DNA from: Pseudomonas synxantha
GTDB taxonomy: Bacteria; Pseudomonadota; Gammaproteobacteria; Pseudomonadales; Pseudomonadaceae
DNA: 64,000 nucleotides
Direction of reading: 5' to 3'
Assembly: GCF_900105675.1 (NCBI RefSeq)
Contig: NZ_LT629786.1
Span: 744,001-808,000, forward strand
The translations under genes were made by a program, and so were the position numbers. Positions 9,562 to 19,050 of the stretch are shown in pieces. Below the pieces are notes generated by a model. It was not told the origin of the DNA and ran no database searches. It saw only the letters and a list, made by a program, of their open reading frames with translations. Position 1 is the stretch's first letter. Every line of letters begins with the position of its first letter.

Positions 9562-10686
9562 ATGCCGTTGCAACGCCTGGACAGCCTGTCCGAAATCGCC
9601 CCTGAGGTCTGGGACGCCCTGGTGCCGCAGGCGCAGCCGTTTGTACGGCATGGGTTCTTGAGCGCGCTGGAGGACAGCGCCAGCCTGGGGCCGCAATCGG
9701 GCTGGCAGCCGGAGCATCTGCTGCACTGGGAAGGGCAGCGCCTGGTAGCGGCATTGCCCAGCTACCGCAAATGGCATTCCTATGGCGAGTATGTGTTCGA
9801 CCATGGCTGGGCCGATGCCTGTGAGCGCGCCGGTATCGACTACTACCCCAAGCTGCTGACGGCGGTGCCGTTCAGTCCCGTCAGTGGCCCACGTGTTTTG
9901 GGCGCCAATGCCGAGGACGGCTTCGAGTTGCTCAAGAGTCTGCCGGGCTACCTGGAGATCGAAGGGCTCTCCAGCGCCCATATCAATTTCACTGACGCCT
10001 TGGCCGATGAGGCCTTGGCCCTGCAGCCGGGCTGGATGCAACGCCTGGGCTGCCAGTTTCATTGGCAGAACCGCGGCTACCGCGACTTCCAGGATTTTCT
10101 CGATGCCTTGAGTTCACGCAAGCGTAAGCAGATGCGCAAGGAGCGCGAACAAGTGGCGGGGCAGGGCATTGAGTTCGAGTGGCTGCAAGGCCATGAACTG
10201 AGCGAAGCTCAATGGGATTTTGTCTATGCCTGCTACGCCAACACCTATGCAGTCCGCCGCCAATCGCCCTACCTGACCCGTGCGTTTTTCAGCCTGCTGG
10301 CCGAACGCATGCCCGAAGCGATCCGCGTGGTGCTGGCCAAACAAGGCTCGCGCCCGGTAGCCATGGCTTTCAGCCTGATCGGTGGCGACAGCTTCTACGG
10401 CCGCTACTGGGGCTGCCTGGCGGAATTCGACCGACTGCACTTCGAAACCTGTTTTTACCAGGGCATGGACTACGCCATCGCCCACGGCCTGCAACGCTTC
10501 GACGCCGGTGCCCAGGGCGAGCACAAATTGATTCGCGGGTTTGAGCCGGTGATTACGCGATCATGGCACTACCTGCGTCATCCGGGGCTCAAGAGTGCCG
10601 TGGCGGACTTTCTTGAGCGTGAACGGGTGGGCATTCTGGCGTATGCCGAAGAGGCGAGGTCAGCCCTGCCTTATCGGCAGGGCTGA
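9562..10686 (+). CDS. FemAB-like GNAT acyltransferase (DUF482 type)
   Basis: A 374-residue protein of the peptidogalycan/FemAB-like family (PF04339 type), which has a double GNAT fold. Conserved family features include DFLDALSSRKRKQMRKER in the middle and FYGRYWGC, LHFETCFYQGMDYAI and FDAGAQGEHKL in the C-terminal half. ATGs occur at 9556 and 9562; 9562 is preferred because GAGG at 9552-9555 sits at normal spacing. The true acceptor is not established for Pseudomonas homologues. It is convergent with aqpZ, ten bases apart. Confidence 0.8.
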   Translation: MPLQRLDSLSEIAPEVWDALVPQAQPFVRHGFLSALEDSASLGPQSGWQPEHLLHWEGQRLVAALPSYRKWHSYGEYVFDHGWADACERAGIDYYPKLLTAVPFSPVSGPRVLGANAEDGFELLKSLPGYLEIEGLSSAHINFTDALADEALALQPGWMQRLGCQFHWQNRGYRDFQDFLDALSSRKRKQMRKEREQVAGQGIEFEWLQGHELSEAQWDFVYACYANTYAVRRQSPYLTRAFFSLLAERMPEAIRVVLAKQGSRPVAMAFSLIGGDSFYGRYWGCLAEFDRLHFETCFYQGMDYAIAHGLQRFDAGAQGEHKLIRGFEPVITRSWHYLRHPGLKSAVADFLERERVGILAYAEEARSALPYRQG

Positions 10687-10696
10687 CCCGTTTGCC

Positions 10697-11398
10697 TTAA
10701 GCCCCTTCATCCTTGCCCAGCCATCGATAGGTCACGCCACCGATCACCGCGCCGAGGATCGGTGCGAGCCAGAACAACCACAACTGCTGGAGTGCCCAGC
10801 CGCCGACAATCAACGCCGGCCCCGTGCTACGGGCCGGGTTGACCGACGTGTTGGTGACCGGGATCGAGATCAGGTGGATCAGCGTCAGCGCCAGGCCAAT
10901 GGCAATAGGCGCGAGGCCCGCCGGGGCACGGCGGTCGGTGGCGCCAAGAATGATCAGCACGAACATCGCTGTCATCACCAGCTCGCAGACAAAGCCTGCC
11001 GCCATTGAATAACCACCGGGTGAATGCTCGCCATAACCATTGCTTGCCAGCCCGGAGGCCAGTTCGAACCCGGGTTTGCCACTGGCGATGAAGTACAGCA
11101 GTGCGGCGGCGATGGCGCCACCGATCACTTGGGACACTATATAGGCTGGCAATTCCTTGGCCGGGAATCTGCCGCCCACCACCAGCCCCACCGAGACGGC
11201 CGGGTTAAGGTGGCAACCGCTGATATGCCCAATGGCAAATGCCATGGTCAGCACTGTGAGCCCAAAGGCCAGGGACACGCCGAGCAGGCCGATGCCTACG
11301 TTGGGGAACGCTGCGGCCAACACCGCACTCCCGCAGCCACCTAACACCAGCCAAAACGTACCCAGTCCTTCCGTTACGGAACGTTTGAACAGTGACAT
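10697..11398 (-). CDS. aqpZ: Aquaporin Z
   Basis: A 233-residue water channel of the MIP family in the inner membrane. Both NPA boxes are present (HLNPAVS near residue 66 and SVNPARS near 186), and six hydrophobic helices can be followed. The selectivity-filter context resembles AqpZ rather than GlpF. The ATG at 11398 follows AAGGAAGTGTTC on the coding strand; a GTG two codons upstream lies too close to that ribosome site. It stands alone between two convergent or oppositely oriented neighbours. Confidence 0.93.
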   Translation of the reverse strand: MSLFKRSVTEGLGTFWLVLGGCGSAVLAAAFPNVGIGLLGVSLAFGLTVLTMAFAIGHISGCHLNPAVSVGLVVGGRFPAKELPAYIVSQVIGGAIAAALLYFIASGKPGFELASGLASNGYGEHSPGGYSMAAGFVCELVMTAMFVLIILGATDRRAPAGLAPIAIGLALTLIHLISIPVTNTSVNPARSTGPALIVGGWALQQLWLFWLAPILGAVIGGVTYRWLGKDEGA

Positions 11399-11573
11399 GA
11401 ACACTTCCTTAGATTGCTCTATCTGATTAACGGTCTGTGTGGCTTCCCTGCCGCCTTAAATCAGGGCCCTCCTGGGGCCTGATTGCAGTACAGCAGGATT
11501 GTGTCGCACGACCAGCCAGATAGAGAAAGCTGTCAGAATTGTTCGGAATTGAACGGCGGTTTACCCAATAAAA

Positions 11574-13406
11574 TCAGTCTATACCGACAAACCCTCCGGT
11601 TTGATGCTGCCATAACCGCGAATAAAGTCCGCCATGTGCCAGCAATTCGGAATGGCTGCCGCTTTCGGCGATCTGGCCTTTCTCCAGCACGACCAGGCGA
11701 TCCATGCGCGCAATGGTCGACAACCGGTGTGCAATCGCAATCACCGTCTTGCCCTGCATCAGGGTTTCCAGGCTTTCCTGGATCGCGGCTTCCACTTCCG
11801 AGTCCAGCGCCGAGGTGGCTTCGTCCATGATCAGGATCGGCGCGTTCTTGAGCAGCACGCGCGCGATGGCGATACGTTGGCGCTGACCGCCGGAGAGTTT
11901 GACCCCGCGCTCACCCACATGGGCGTCCAGCCCGGTGCGGCCTTCGGAGTCCGACAGCAGTGGGATGAACTCATCGGCGCGGGCCTTGTGCACCGCGGCC
12001 CAGAGCTCTTCGTCCGTGGCGTCGGGCTTGCCGTACAGCAGGTTGTCGCGGATCGAACGGTGCAGCAACGAAGTGTCCTGGGTGATCATGCCGATCTGTT
12101 CGCGCAGGCTTTCCTGGGCGACTTCGGCGATATTCTGGCCATCGATCAGGATGCGTCCGCCCTGCAGGTCGTAGAGGCGCAGCAGCAGGTTGACCAGGGT
12201 CGATTTGCCCGCTCCGGACGGGCCGATCAGGCCGATCTTCTCCCCGGCCTTGATCTCCAGGTTCAGGCCACCAATGATTCCGCTCTTCTTGCCGTAGTGG
12301 AAATCCACCTGTTCGAAGCGCACTTCACCCTGGGGCACGCTCAGGCGTGGGGCGTTGTCGCGGTCGATCACGGCCAGCGGCTGGGCAATGGTTTTCAGGC
12401 CGTCCTGCACCATGCCGATGTTCTCGAAGATGCCGTTGACCACCCACATGATCCAGCCGGACATGTTGACGATACGGATCACCAGGCCGGTGGCCAGGGC
12501 AATCGCGCCCACCGAGATCAGCGAGTGGGTCCACAACCACAGGGCCAGGCCGGTGGTTGTGACGATCAGCAGGCCGTTCATGGTGGTAATCGCGATGTCC
12601 ATGCTGGTCACCACGCGGCTGGCCAACTGGGTTTTTTCGGTCTGTTCAATGATTGCTTCCTTGGCGTACTGCTGCTCGTATTGGGTATGGGCGAACAGTT
12701 TCAAGGTGGTGATGTTGGTGTAGCCGTCGACAATGCGGCCCATCAATTTGGAGCGTGCTTCGGAGGAAATCACCGAGCGTTCCTTCACACGCGGCACGAA
12801 GTAACGCAGTGCCAGGCTGTAGCAGATGATCCAGCTCACCAGCGGGATCATCAGGCGCCAGTCGGCCTCGGCGAACAGCACCAGGGCGCTGATGGCGTAG
12901 ATCGCCACGTGCCAGATCGCATCCACCGCCGCCACGGCGGAATCGCGCAGTGAGTTACCGGTTTGCATGATGCGCTGGGCAATGCGCCCGGCGAAGTCGT
13001 TCTGGAAGAAATTAAGACTCTGCTTGAGCACGTAGCTGTGGTTCTGCCAGCGAATCAGGCTGGTCATGCCGGGGCTGATGGTCTGGTGTACCAGCAGGTC
13101 GTGCAGGGCGCCGAAAATCGGGCGCAAGAGCAGGGCGACCACGGCCATCCAGATCAGCTCGGTGCTGTGGATCTGGAAGAAATCGGCGGGCGGCGTGCCC
13201 TGGGCCAGGTCGATGATGCGGCTCAAATAGCTGAACAACGCGACTTCGATCAGCGCGCCAATCAGGCCCACCACCAGCAAGGCGGCGAAATGCGGCCACA
13301 CCTGGCGCAGGTAGTAGAGATAGAAGGGCAGGACTTTATCGGGAGGCGCGGAGCTGGGCGCGTCGCGGAAAATATCGATCAGTTGTTCAAAACGACGATA
13401 GAGCAT
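11574..13406 (-). CDS. ABC transporter, fused permease and ATPase (exporter type)
   Basis: A 610-residue half-transporter of the MsbA/MdlB-like exporter class, expected to work as a dimer in the inner membrane. Six transmembrane helices occupy about residues 25-320. The ATPase domain shows Walker A GPSGAGKST, the signature LSGGQRQRIAIARVLLK, Walker B ILIMDEATSALDS and the H-loop IAHRLSTIA. The ATG at 13406 gives the family N-terminus MLYRRFEQLIDIFRD; a TTG 12 codons upstream is less likely, although the better Shine-Dalgarno (GAAAGGAG) lies near it. The cargo cannot be deduced. Confidence 0.9.
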   Translation of the reverse strand: MLYRRFEQLIDIFRDAPSSAPPDKVLPFYLYYLRQVWPHFAALLVVGLIGALIEVALFSYLSRIIDLAQGTPPADFFQIHSTELIWMAVVALLLRPIFGALHDLLVHQTISPGMTSLIRWQNHSYVLKQSLNFFQNDFAGRIAQRIMQTGNSLRDSAVAAVDAIWHVAIYAISALVLFAEADWRLMIPLVSWIICYSLALRYFVPRVKERSVISSEARSKLMGRIVDGYTNITTLKLFAHTQYEQQYAKEAIIEQTEKTQLASRVVTSMDIAITTMNGLLIVTTTGLALWLWTHSLISVGAIALATGLVIRIVNMSGWIMWVVNGIFENIGMVQDGLKTIAQPLAVIDRDNAPRLSVPQGEVRFEQVDFHYGKKSGIIGGLNLEIKAGEKIGLIGPSGAGKSTLVNLLLRLYDLQGGRILIDGQNIAEVAQESLREQIGMITQDTSLLHRSIRDNLLYGKPDATDEELWAAVHKARADEFIPLLSDSEGRTGLDAHVGERGVKLSGGQRQRIAIARVLLKNAPILIMDEATSALDSEVEAAIQESLETLMQGKTVIAIAHRLSTIARMDRLVVLEKGQIAESGSHSELLAHGGLYSRLWQHQTGGFVGID

Positions 13407-13488
13407 TAGGCTTGACGCCCGCCGTGCGGGCTCTCCTTTCAAATGCGCGCGCTGCCTTGTGGGCTGCGCGCGAAGCTTGCTGCTGACC

Positions 13489-14052
13489 TCAGTCGATGCG
13501 CTTGGCCGACTTGATCAGGACAGGATCGATTGGCACGTTCTGCATGCCTTGCTTGGTGGTGGTCTGGGAGTTGACGATGATGTCGACCACATCCATGCCC
13601 TTGACCACTTTGGCGAACACGGCGTAACCGGCATCGCGGCCCGGATCCAGGAAGGCATTGTCGGCGACGTTGATGAAGAACTGGCTGGTGGCCGAGTTCG
13701 GGTCATTGGTGCGCGCCATCGACAAGGTCCCCCGCACGTTATGCAGGCCATTGCTGGCTTCGTTCTTGATCGGCGCTTCGGTCGGTTTTTGCGACATTTG
13801 TGCAGTGAACCCGCCGCCCTGGACCATGAAGCCCGGGATCACGCGGTGGAAGATCGTATTGGTATAGAAACCCTTGTCGACATAGGCAAGGAAGTTCTTG
13901 GTGCTGATGGGGGCCTTGACCGGGTCCAGTTCGATTTCGATGTCACCGTTGGTGGTGGAGATCAATACGTGGGGCGCCTTGGCAGGTTCGGCGGCCATCA
14001 GGTTGGCAGCGAACAGAACGGAACCGGCAAAGAAGGCGATTTTTTTCAGCAT
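13489..14052 (-). CDS. ppiA: Periplasmic peptidyl-prolyl cis-trans isomerase (cyclophilin)
   Basis: A 187-residue cyclophilin with a cleavable signal peptide ([21 protein letters not shown]), so it folds proteins in the periplasm. Active-site features are present: [15 protein letters not shown] with the catalytic Arg, [10 protein letters not shown] and the C-terminal cyclophilin strand. It lies three bases after the stop of the alpha/beta hydrolase gene and is probably transcribed with it. Confidence 0.93.
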   Translation of the reverse strand: MLKKIAFFAGSVLFAANLMAAEPAKAPHVLISTTNGDIEIELDPVKAPISTKNFLAYVDKGFYTNTIFHRVIPGFMVQGGGFTAQMSQKPTEAPIKNEASNGLHNVRGTLSMARTNDPNSATSQFFINVADNAFLDPGRDAGYAVFAKVVKGMDVVDIIVNSQTTTKQGMQNVPIDPVLIKSAKRID

Positions 14053-14055
14053 GGG

Positions 14056-14859
14056 TCAGTGATCCTGGGTAGTGGTTTCGACGGTCTTTAGAAAATCGAG
14101 CAAGGTCGCGTTAAAGACTTCGGGTTGATCCAAGGGCGTGGCATGGCGGGAATCTTCAATAACGACCAGCCGCGCATCGGGCAGCAGTTTTACATAGATT
14201 TCTTTCTGCGCCACGGGGGTGTAGTCGTGGTCGGCGCTGATGACCAGGGTTGGACAGGTAATCTTCGAAAGTTGTTCCTGCACGCCCCAGCCCACAATCG
14301 CGTCGAAGCTGGCGAGATAAGCACGTTTGTCGTTCTTTGCCCAGCGTTCGGCCATCTTGCGCCGCAGGTCGGCTTGCGCAGGTTTGGGAAACAGCCGCTC
14401 GCCCAGGGCCTTGCCGATGGTGCTCAGGCTGAGCACGCGGGCCAGGGTCCGGCGCTTGGCCCACTGCCAATAGTCACCTGCGCTGCGCACCTTGACCTCG
14501 GGCGCGCTGTTGACGATGCACAGGCTCTTGACCCGCGTGGGTTCATCTACGGCCAGTTGGAAGGCAATCATGCCGCCCATGGATAACCCCACTACATGGG
14601 CCGCAGGCAGGCCCATGTGGTCGATCAGGGCAATCAGATCGAAGGTGAACCCCTGGATGCTGTAGCGCTCGCGGGGGCTGTCGGAGCGGCCATGGCCGCG
14701 CACGTCGACCACGATCAGGCGATAGTGCCGGGCGAGTACCGGCACTTGCAGCTCCCAATCCTGGCTGCTTGAGCCCAGGCCATGGATCAGGATCAGTGGG
14801 TTGCCGTGGCCGTATTCCTCGTAATGCAGGCTGCAGCCTTCATGCTCGAACCAGGCCAT
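14056..14859 (-). CDS. Alpha/beta hydrolase
   Basis: A 267-residue alpha/beta-hydrolase fold enzyme. The oxyanion motif HGLGSSSQDW is near residue 26, the nucleophile elbow GLSMGG places Ser93, and the acid and base are likely in SADHDYTP (about 218) and DSRHATPLDQP (about 246). It resembles 3-oxoadipate enol-lactonase-like esterases, but no pathway genes are next to it, so the substrate is left open. It is upstream of ppiA by three bases, suggesting co-transcription; the LysR gene upstream reads the same way 14 bases away. Confidence 0.85.
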   Translation of the reverse strand: MAWFEHEGCSLHYEEYGHGNPLILIHGLGSSSQDWELQVPVLARHYRLIVVDVRGHGRSDSPRERYSIQGFTFDLIALIDHMGLPAAHVVGLSMGGMIAFQLAVDEPTRVKSLCIVNSAPEVKVRSAGDYWQWAKRRTLARVLSLSTIGKALGERLFPKPAQADLRRKMAERWAKNDKRAYLASFDAIVGWGVQEQLSKITCPTLVISADHDYTPVAQKEIYVKLLPDARLVVIEDSRHATPLDQPEVFNATLLDFLKTVETTTQDH

Positions 14860-14873
14860 GGATGAACTCCGTT

Positions 14874-15797
14874 TCAGGCTTGCAGGGGCGCGGCAAAGGG
14901 CGCGTCCAGGGGAGCGGTGTCAAAGGTGCGCAGCAGTTCCACGAGGATCTGCGTCGCCGGCCCCAGGGGTTTATCTTTGTTTGAATACAGGTAGAACGTC
15001 GGGTGGCGGCTGCCGCCCTGTGCCAAAGGCAGCTGCTTGAGCACGCCTTCGTTCAGTTCGCGCTCGACCATGTGCCGGGGCAGCCAGGCAAAACCCAGGC
15101 CGCTGCTGACGAAGGCTGCGGCGGTGGCCAGGCTGCCGACGGTCCAGCGCTGTTCGGCGCCGAGCCAGCCGACATCCCGCGGTTGCTGGCGGCCGGAGTC
15201 GCGGATCACCACTTGCATCTGGCTTTCCAGGTCCTGGAAGCTGAGTTCGCGGCCCATGCGGTGCAAGGCGTGTTCGGGATGGGCGACGGCAATGAATTCT
15301 ACCGCGCTCATTTCCGTGCCCAGGTAACCGGGGATACTGAAGCCGCAAATCGCCAAGTCGGCCACACCTTCCATGAGCAGCTCTTCAACCCCCGACAGTA
15401 CTTCTTCGCGCAGGCGCACGCGGCAACCGCGGCTTTGGGGCATAAACGCGGTGAGGGCGCGCACCAGGCGCGCATTGGGATAGGCAGCGTCCACCACCAG
15501 GCGCACTTCAGCTTCCCAGCCCTGTTCCATATGGTGGGCGAGATCTTCCAACTGGCTGGCGTTCTTCACCAACTGGCGGGAACGGCGCAGCAGCACTTCG
15601 CCGGCCTCGGTAAGCACCGCCTTGCGCCCGTCGATGCGCAGCAGCGGCACACCCAGTTGGTCCTGCATACGGGCCACGGTGTAGCTCACCGAGGACTGTG
15701 AACGGTGCAGCGCTTCTGCGGCCTGGGCGAAGCCGCCGTGGTCGACCACGGCTTGCAACGTGCGCCATTGATCGAGGGTAACGCGGGGCGCTTTCAA
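14874..15797 (-). CDS. LysR-family transcriptional regulator
   Basis: A 307-residue LysR regulator. The N-terminal winged helix-turn-helix is clear (FAQAAEALHRSQSSVSYTVA, about residues 23-42), followed by the two-lobed effector domain. The start is TTG at 15797, supported by GAGGAG six bases upstream on the coding strand; I see no ATG or GTG that fits better. It is divergent from the small secreted protein at 15847 with only 49 bases between, so it may control that gene. It is followed at short distance by the hydrolase-ppiA pair. Confidence 0.88.
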   Translation of the reverse strand: MKAPRVTLDQWRTLQAVVDHGGFAQAAEALHRSQSSVSYTVARMQDQLGVPLLRIDGRKAVLTEAGEVLLRRSRQLVKNASQLEDLAHHMEQGWEAEVRLVVDAAYPNARLVRALTAFMPQSRGCRVRLREEVLSGVEELLMEGVADLAICGFSIPGYLGTEMSAVEFIAVAHPEHALHRMGRELSFQDLESQMQVVIRDSGRQQPRDVGWLGAEQRWTVGSLATAAAFVSSGLGFAWLPRHMVERELNEGVLKQLPLAQGGSRHPTFYLYSNKDKPLGPATQILVELLRTFDTAPLDAPFAAPLQA

Positions 15798-15846
15798 GAT
15801 GAGCTCCTCTTGTCCTAAGCTGGCGGTCCTTATTGGAGACTGCCGA

Positions 15847-16161
15847 ATGAGAAAATTCTGTTGTGTGTTGCTGGCGCTGCTGCCGATGAGCGCGTTTGCC
15901 TACCCCATCGACGTGACTAAAAAGATCAACGGCGTAAGCGTGGACTACACCGCATCCGATGTGGACGCCGACATCAGTTCGATCCAGTTGAGTAACTACG
16001 GCACCAACGATGCGTTGTGTTCGGTAATCTTCACCAACGGCCCGGAATCGCCGCGCCGTCGCACTGTGACCGTACCCGCCGGCAAAAGCACCAACACCAC
16101 GGCCAAGTTCAACCGCGCGATTATCAAAATGCGTATTGCCTTGGACTGCGCTCCAAAATAA
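15847..16161 (+). CDS. Small secreted protein of unknown function
   Basis: 104 residues with a signal peptide (MRKFCCVLLALLPMSAFA-Y) and two Cys in the mature part (ALCSV and LDCAPK) that could form a disulfide. The remainder is predicted beta-rich with Thr/Asn repeats. ATG at 15847 follows GGAG at normal spacing. I recall homologues being labelled '3-phosphoglycerate kinase' in Pseudomonas genomes; nothing in this sequence supports that name. It diverges from the LysR gene, which is its most likely regulator. Function unknown. Confidence 0.75.
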   Translation: MRKFCCVLLALLPMSAFAYPIDVTKKINGVSVDYTASDVDADISSIQLSNYGTNDALCSVIFTNGPESPRRRTVTVPAGKSTNTTAKFNRAIIKMRIALDCAPK

Positions 16162-16310
16162 AGCAGCGGAGCATGCCAGACAGGAATACTCCGCCTAACA
16201 ACAAATTTCTAGATGGGTTATAGCAGTTTTTTGCGCTTTTTTATCGAATAGGCCCTGGTTAACCTTCGCTCCATCGACTTACAGCAATTACCGATGGAGC
16301 CTACCAAGCC

Positions 16311-16910
16311 ATGTCCAATGTCCTGATCATCGAAACCAGTGCACGCCAGCAGGATTCAATCTCCCGCCAGCTCACCCAACAGTTCATCGGCCAATGGCAA
16401 GCAGCCCATCCGGCGGATCGCATCACCCTGCGTGACGTGGCGCGCAATCCCGTTCCCCACTTGGACGCCAACCTGCTGGGTGGGTGGATGAAACCCGCCG
16501 AGCAGCGCAACGACGATGAACAGGTGTCCCTGGACCGTTCCAATGAATTGACTGACGAGCTGCTGGCTGCCGATGTATTGGTGATGGCTGCGCCGATGTA
16601 CAACTTTTCCATCCCCAGCACCCTTAAAGCCTGGCTGGATCATGTGTTGCGGGCCGGTGTGACTTTCAAGTACACCGCCACCGGGCCACAGGGTTTGTTG
16701 ACCGGCAAGCGTGCCATCGTACTCACTGCTCGTGGCGGCATTCACGCCGGCGCCACCTCGGATCACCAGGAGCCGTACCTGCGCCAGGTCATGGCTTTTA
16801 TCGGCATCCACGACGTGACCTTCATTCACGCCGAAGGGGTGAACCTGGGGGCGGGCTTCCAGGAGAAGGGCGTCAATCAGGCTAAAGCACTGTTGGCGCA
16901 GGTTGCTTGA
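16311..16910 (+). CDS. azoR: FMN-dependent NADH-azoreductase
   Basis: A 199-residue flavodoxin-fold quinone/azo reductase. The FMN phosphate loop SARQQDSISRQL is at the N-terminus, the isoalloxazine-contact motif MAAPMYNFSIPSTLKAWLD is near residues 96-113, and ARGGIHAG is further on. It reduces quinones and azo dyes with NADH in the cytoplasm and is known to protect against quinone stress. It is a single gene ended by the strong terminator at 17017-17051. Pseudomonads carry several azoR paralogues; which one this is cannot be told. Confidence 0.92.
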   Translation: MSNVLIIETSARQQDSISRQLTQQFIGQWQAAHPADRITLRDVARNPVPHLDANLLGGWMKPAEQRNDDEQVSLDRSNELTDELLAADVLVMAAPMYNFSIPSTLKAWLDHVLRAGVTFKYTATGPQGLLTGKRAIVLTARGGIHAGATSDHQEPYLRQVMAFIGIHDVTFIHAEGVNLGAGFQEKGVNQAKALLAQVA

Positions 16911-17016
16911 AGCGTTAATCGCCAGATAATCCCGCGCTGTTTATATAGCCCCACGCAAACCCTTCAAGTACGCGTATCGAACCTCCCTTTGCACTTGTAG
17001 CTCCTGAGTGCTCCTG

Positions 17017-17051
17017 CCCGACTGCCGCTTCAGCGAGGTCGGGTTTTTTTT
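17017..17051 (+). terminator. Rho-independent terminator after azoR
   Basis: Stem CCCGAC/GTCGGG with an inner CGCT/AGCG extension, followed by eight T residues. It sits about 105 bases after the azoR stop. Confidence 0.85.
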
Positions 17052-17113
17052 GCGCCGAGTTTCTTCAAACCGCGAAAAGCTTTAATGTCGCGACCATTCG
17101 AAATGAGGCGCGC

Positions 17114-17986
17114 ATGGGCTATCTACTGGTTGTCACCCTGATTCAGGCATTTTCCTTCAGCTTGATCGGCGAATACCTCGCCGGTCACGTCGACAGCTAC
17201 TTTGCGGTGCTGGTGCGCGTGCTGCTGGCGGGGCTGATTTTTATCCCGCTGACCCGCTGGCGCTCGGTGGAGCCGGCGTTCATGCGCGGCATGCTGGTGA
17301 TCGGTGCATTGCAGTTCGGTGTGACCTATGTGTGCCTGTACCTGAGCTTTCGCGTGCTGACGGTGCCCGAAGTGCTGCTGTTCACCATCCTCACTCCGTT
17401 GCACGTGACCCTGATCGAAGACGCGCTTAATCGCCGTTTCAACCCTTGGGCGCTGGTCGCAGCCTTGGTGGCGGTGAGCGGTGCGGCAGTGATTCGTTTT
17501 GATCAGATCACGCCCCACTTCCTGATGGGGTTCTTGCTGTTGCAGCTGGCCAACTTCACCTATGCGGCCGGGCAAGTCATGTACAAGCACCTGGTGGCGC
17601 GTTATCCGAGTGACCAACCGCATTTCCGGCGTTTCGGTTATTTCTACCTGGGCGCCCTGCTGGTGGTGTTGCCCGCATTCCTGCTGTTCGGCAAGGCTGA
17701 TTTCCTGCCGCAAGCGTCGCTGCAATGGGGCGTGCTGGTGTTCCTGGGAGTGGTCAGCACCGCGCTGGGAATGTACTGGTGGAACAAGGGCGCCTGCCTG
17801 GTCAATGGCGGCACCCTGGCGGTGATGAACAACTTGCATGTGCCGGTGGGGCTGCTGCTGAACCTGCTGATCTGGAACCAGCACGAGCCGCTGGGTCGTT
17901 TGGCCTTGGGCGGCCTGGTGATTCTGGCGGCGGTGTGGATCAGCCGGCTGGGTGTGCGTCAGGCGGTATCGTCTCCTTTATCGTGA
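17114..17986 (+). CDS. EamA-family (DMT) membrane transporter
   Basis: A 290-residue inner-membrane protein with about ten transmembrane helices in two EamA repeats; the second repeat begins near HFRRFGYFYLGALLVVLP. Such proteins export metabolites or amino-acid derivatives, but the substrate is not predictable. The first residues MGYLLVVTLIQAFSFSLIGE resemble the carboxylate/amino acid transporter branch of the superfamily. The 3' end overlaps the convergent oxidoreductase gene by 47 bases. Confidence 0.85.
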   Translation: MGYLLVVTLIQAFSFSLIGEYLAGHVDSYFAVLVRVLLAGLIFIPLTRWRSVEPAFMRGMLVIGALQFGVTYVCLYLSFRVLTVPEVLLFTILTPLHVTLIEDALNRRFNPWALVAALVAVSGAAVIRFDQITPHFLMGFLLLQLANFTYAAGQVMYKHLVARYPSDQPHFRRFGYFYLGALLVVLPAFLLFGKADFLPQASLQWGVLVFLGVVSTALGMYWWNKGACLVNGGTLAVMNNLHVPVGLLLNLLIWNQHEPLGRLALGGLVILAAVWISRLGVRQAVSSPLS

Positions 17987-18971
17987 TCACGACTTTGCCT
18001 TTGGCCCGGCCTTGTTCGACATAACTCAAGGCCTCGGCCGTCGACTCGAAAGGGAAGGTACGGTCGATCACCGGCTTGATAATGCCGGACTCAACCAGCG
18101 CGGTGAGTTCATCCAGTTGGGCACCGCTGGCGCGCATGAAGACGAAGTCATAACGGACGTTTTTTCTGCGCGCTTTGCGGCGAATGCCACTGCTCAAGAC
18201 ACCCATGACCAAGCCCAATCCCCACGACAGGTTTTGCTCGCGAGCGAATGCCGGCGTCGGTGGCCCTGAGATGGAGATGAGCTGGCCGCCCGGCTTGAGA
18301 ATGTCGAGTGACTTTGCCAGCGCATCCGGGCCGAGGCTGTTCATGACCACGTCGTAGTCTTTGAGTACGGTTTCGAAGTCTTGCTGCTTGTAGTCGATCA
18401 CCACATCCGCGCCCAGCGCCTTGACCCACTCGACGTTGGCGGTACTGGTGGTCGTGGCGACAAAAGCGCCCAAATGCCTGGCGAGCTGGATGGCGATACT
18501 GCCGACACCACCGGAGCCGGCGTGAATGAAGACCTTCTGGCCTTTTTTCAGCCTCGCCGTTTCAACCAACACCTGCCACGCCGTCAGCGCGACCAGGGGC
18601 AGGGAGGCGGCTTGCTCCATCGTGATGTTTGCAGGTTTGCGTGCCACTGCGTCTTCGCATGCCGCAATCAGCTCGGCGAACGTGCCGATGCGCTGCTGGG
18701 GAGGGCGGGCATAGACTTCGTCACCTGGCTTGAAGCGTCGTACCGCCGACCCCACGCTGAGCACCACACCGGCCAAGTCATTGCCCAGTGTCAACGGCAA
18801 CGCATACGGCAGGATCAGTTTGAATTCGCCTTTGGCGATTTTTGCATCCAGCACATTGACGCTGCTGGCATGCACTTGAACCAGCACGTCATGTTCACCC
18901 ACCGCAGGTGCCGGGACTTCGGTGATGCGGCCTGTGTGCTTGCCGTAACGCTCGATTGAAAATGCCTTCAT
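17940..18971 (-). CDS. NADP-dependent zinc-independent alcohol dehydrogenase/quinone oxidoreductase
   Basis: A 343-residue medium-chain dehydrogenase/reductase. The Rossmann motif GSGGVGSIAIQLARHLGA lies near residues 152-169, and the N-terminal GroES-like domain lacks the Cys/His zinc ligands of classical alcohol dehydrogenases, so it belongs to the quinone reductase/enone reductase branch. It ends with an extra hydrophilic tail (TIPPDAHPAG) read into the convergent EamA gene. The neighbouring SDR gene on the same strand is 79 bases upstream, so they may form a unit controlled by the TetR regulator; this is inference. Confidence 0.87.
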   Translation of the reverse strand: MKAFSIERYGKHTGRITEVPAPAVGEHDVLVQVHASSVNVLDAKIAKGEFKLILPYALPLTLGNDLAGVVLSVGSAVRRFKPGDEVYARPPQQRIGTFAELIAACEDAVARKPANITMEQAASLPLVALTAWQVLVETARLKKGQKVFIHAGSGGVGSIAIQLARHLGAFVATTTSTANVEWVKALGADVVIDYKQQDFETVLKDYDVVMNSLGPDALAKSLDILKPGGQLISISGPPTPAFAREQNLSWGLGLVMGVLSSGIRRKARRKNVRYDFVFMRASGAQLDELTALVESGIIKPVIDRTFPFESTAEALSYVEQGRAKGKVVITIKETIPPDAHPAG

Positions 18972-19050
18972 GGTTCAACGCTCATGGCTTGGACGGGAAG
19001 GGCAGGCGCCTATGCATCGCAGTAGCACAGCACGCCTGCAAAAGGGTTGA

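Noticed and set aside
11634..12953. A 439-codon plus-strand frame opposite the ABC transporter gene
   Set aside because: The opposite strand has every ABC motif; this frame has none.
15847..16161. Annotation as 3-phosphoglycerate kinase
   Set aside because: The protein has 104 residues, a signal peptide and no kinase motif; the name is a database carry-over as far as I can judge.
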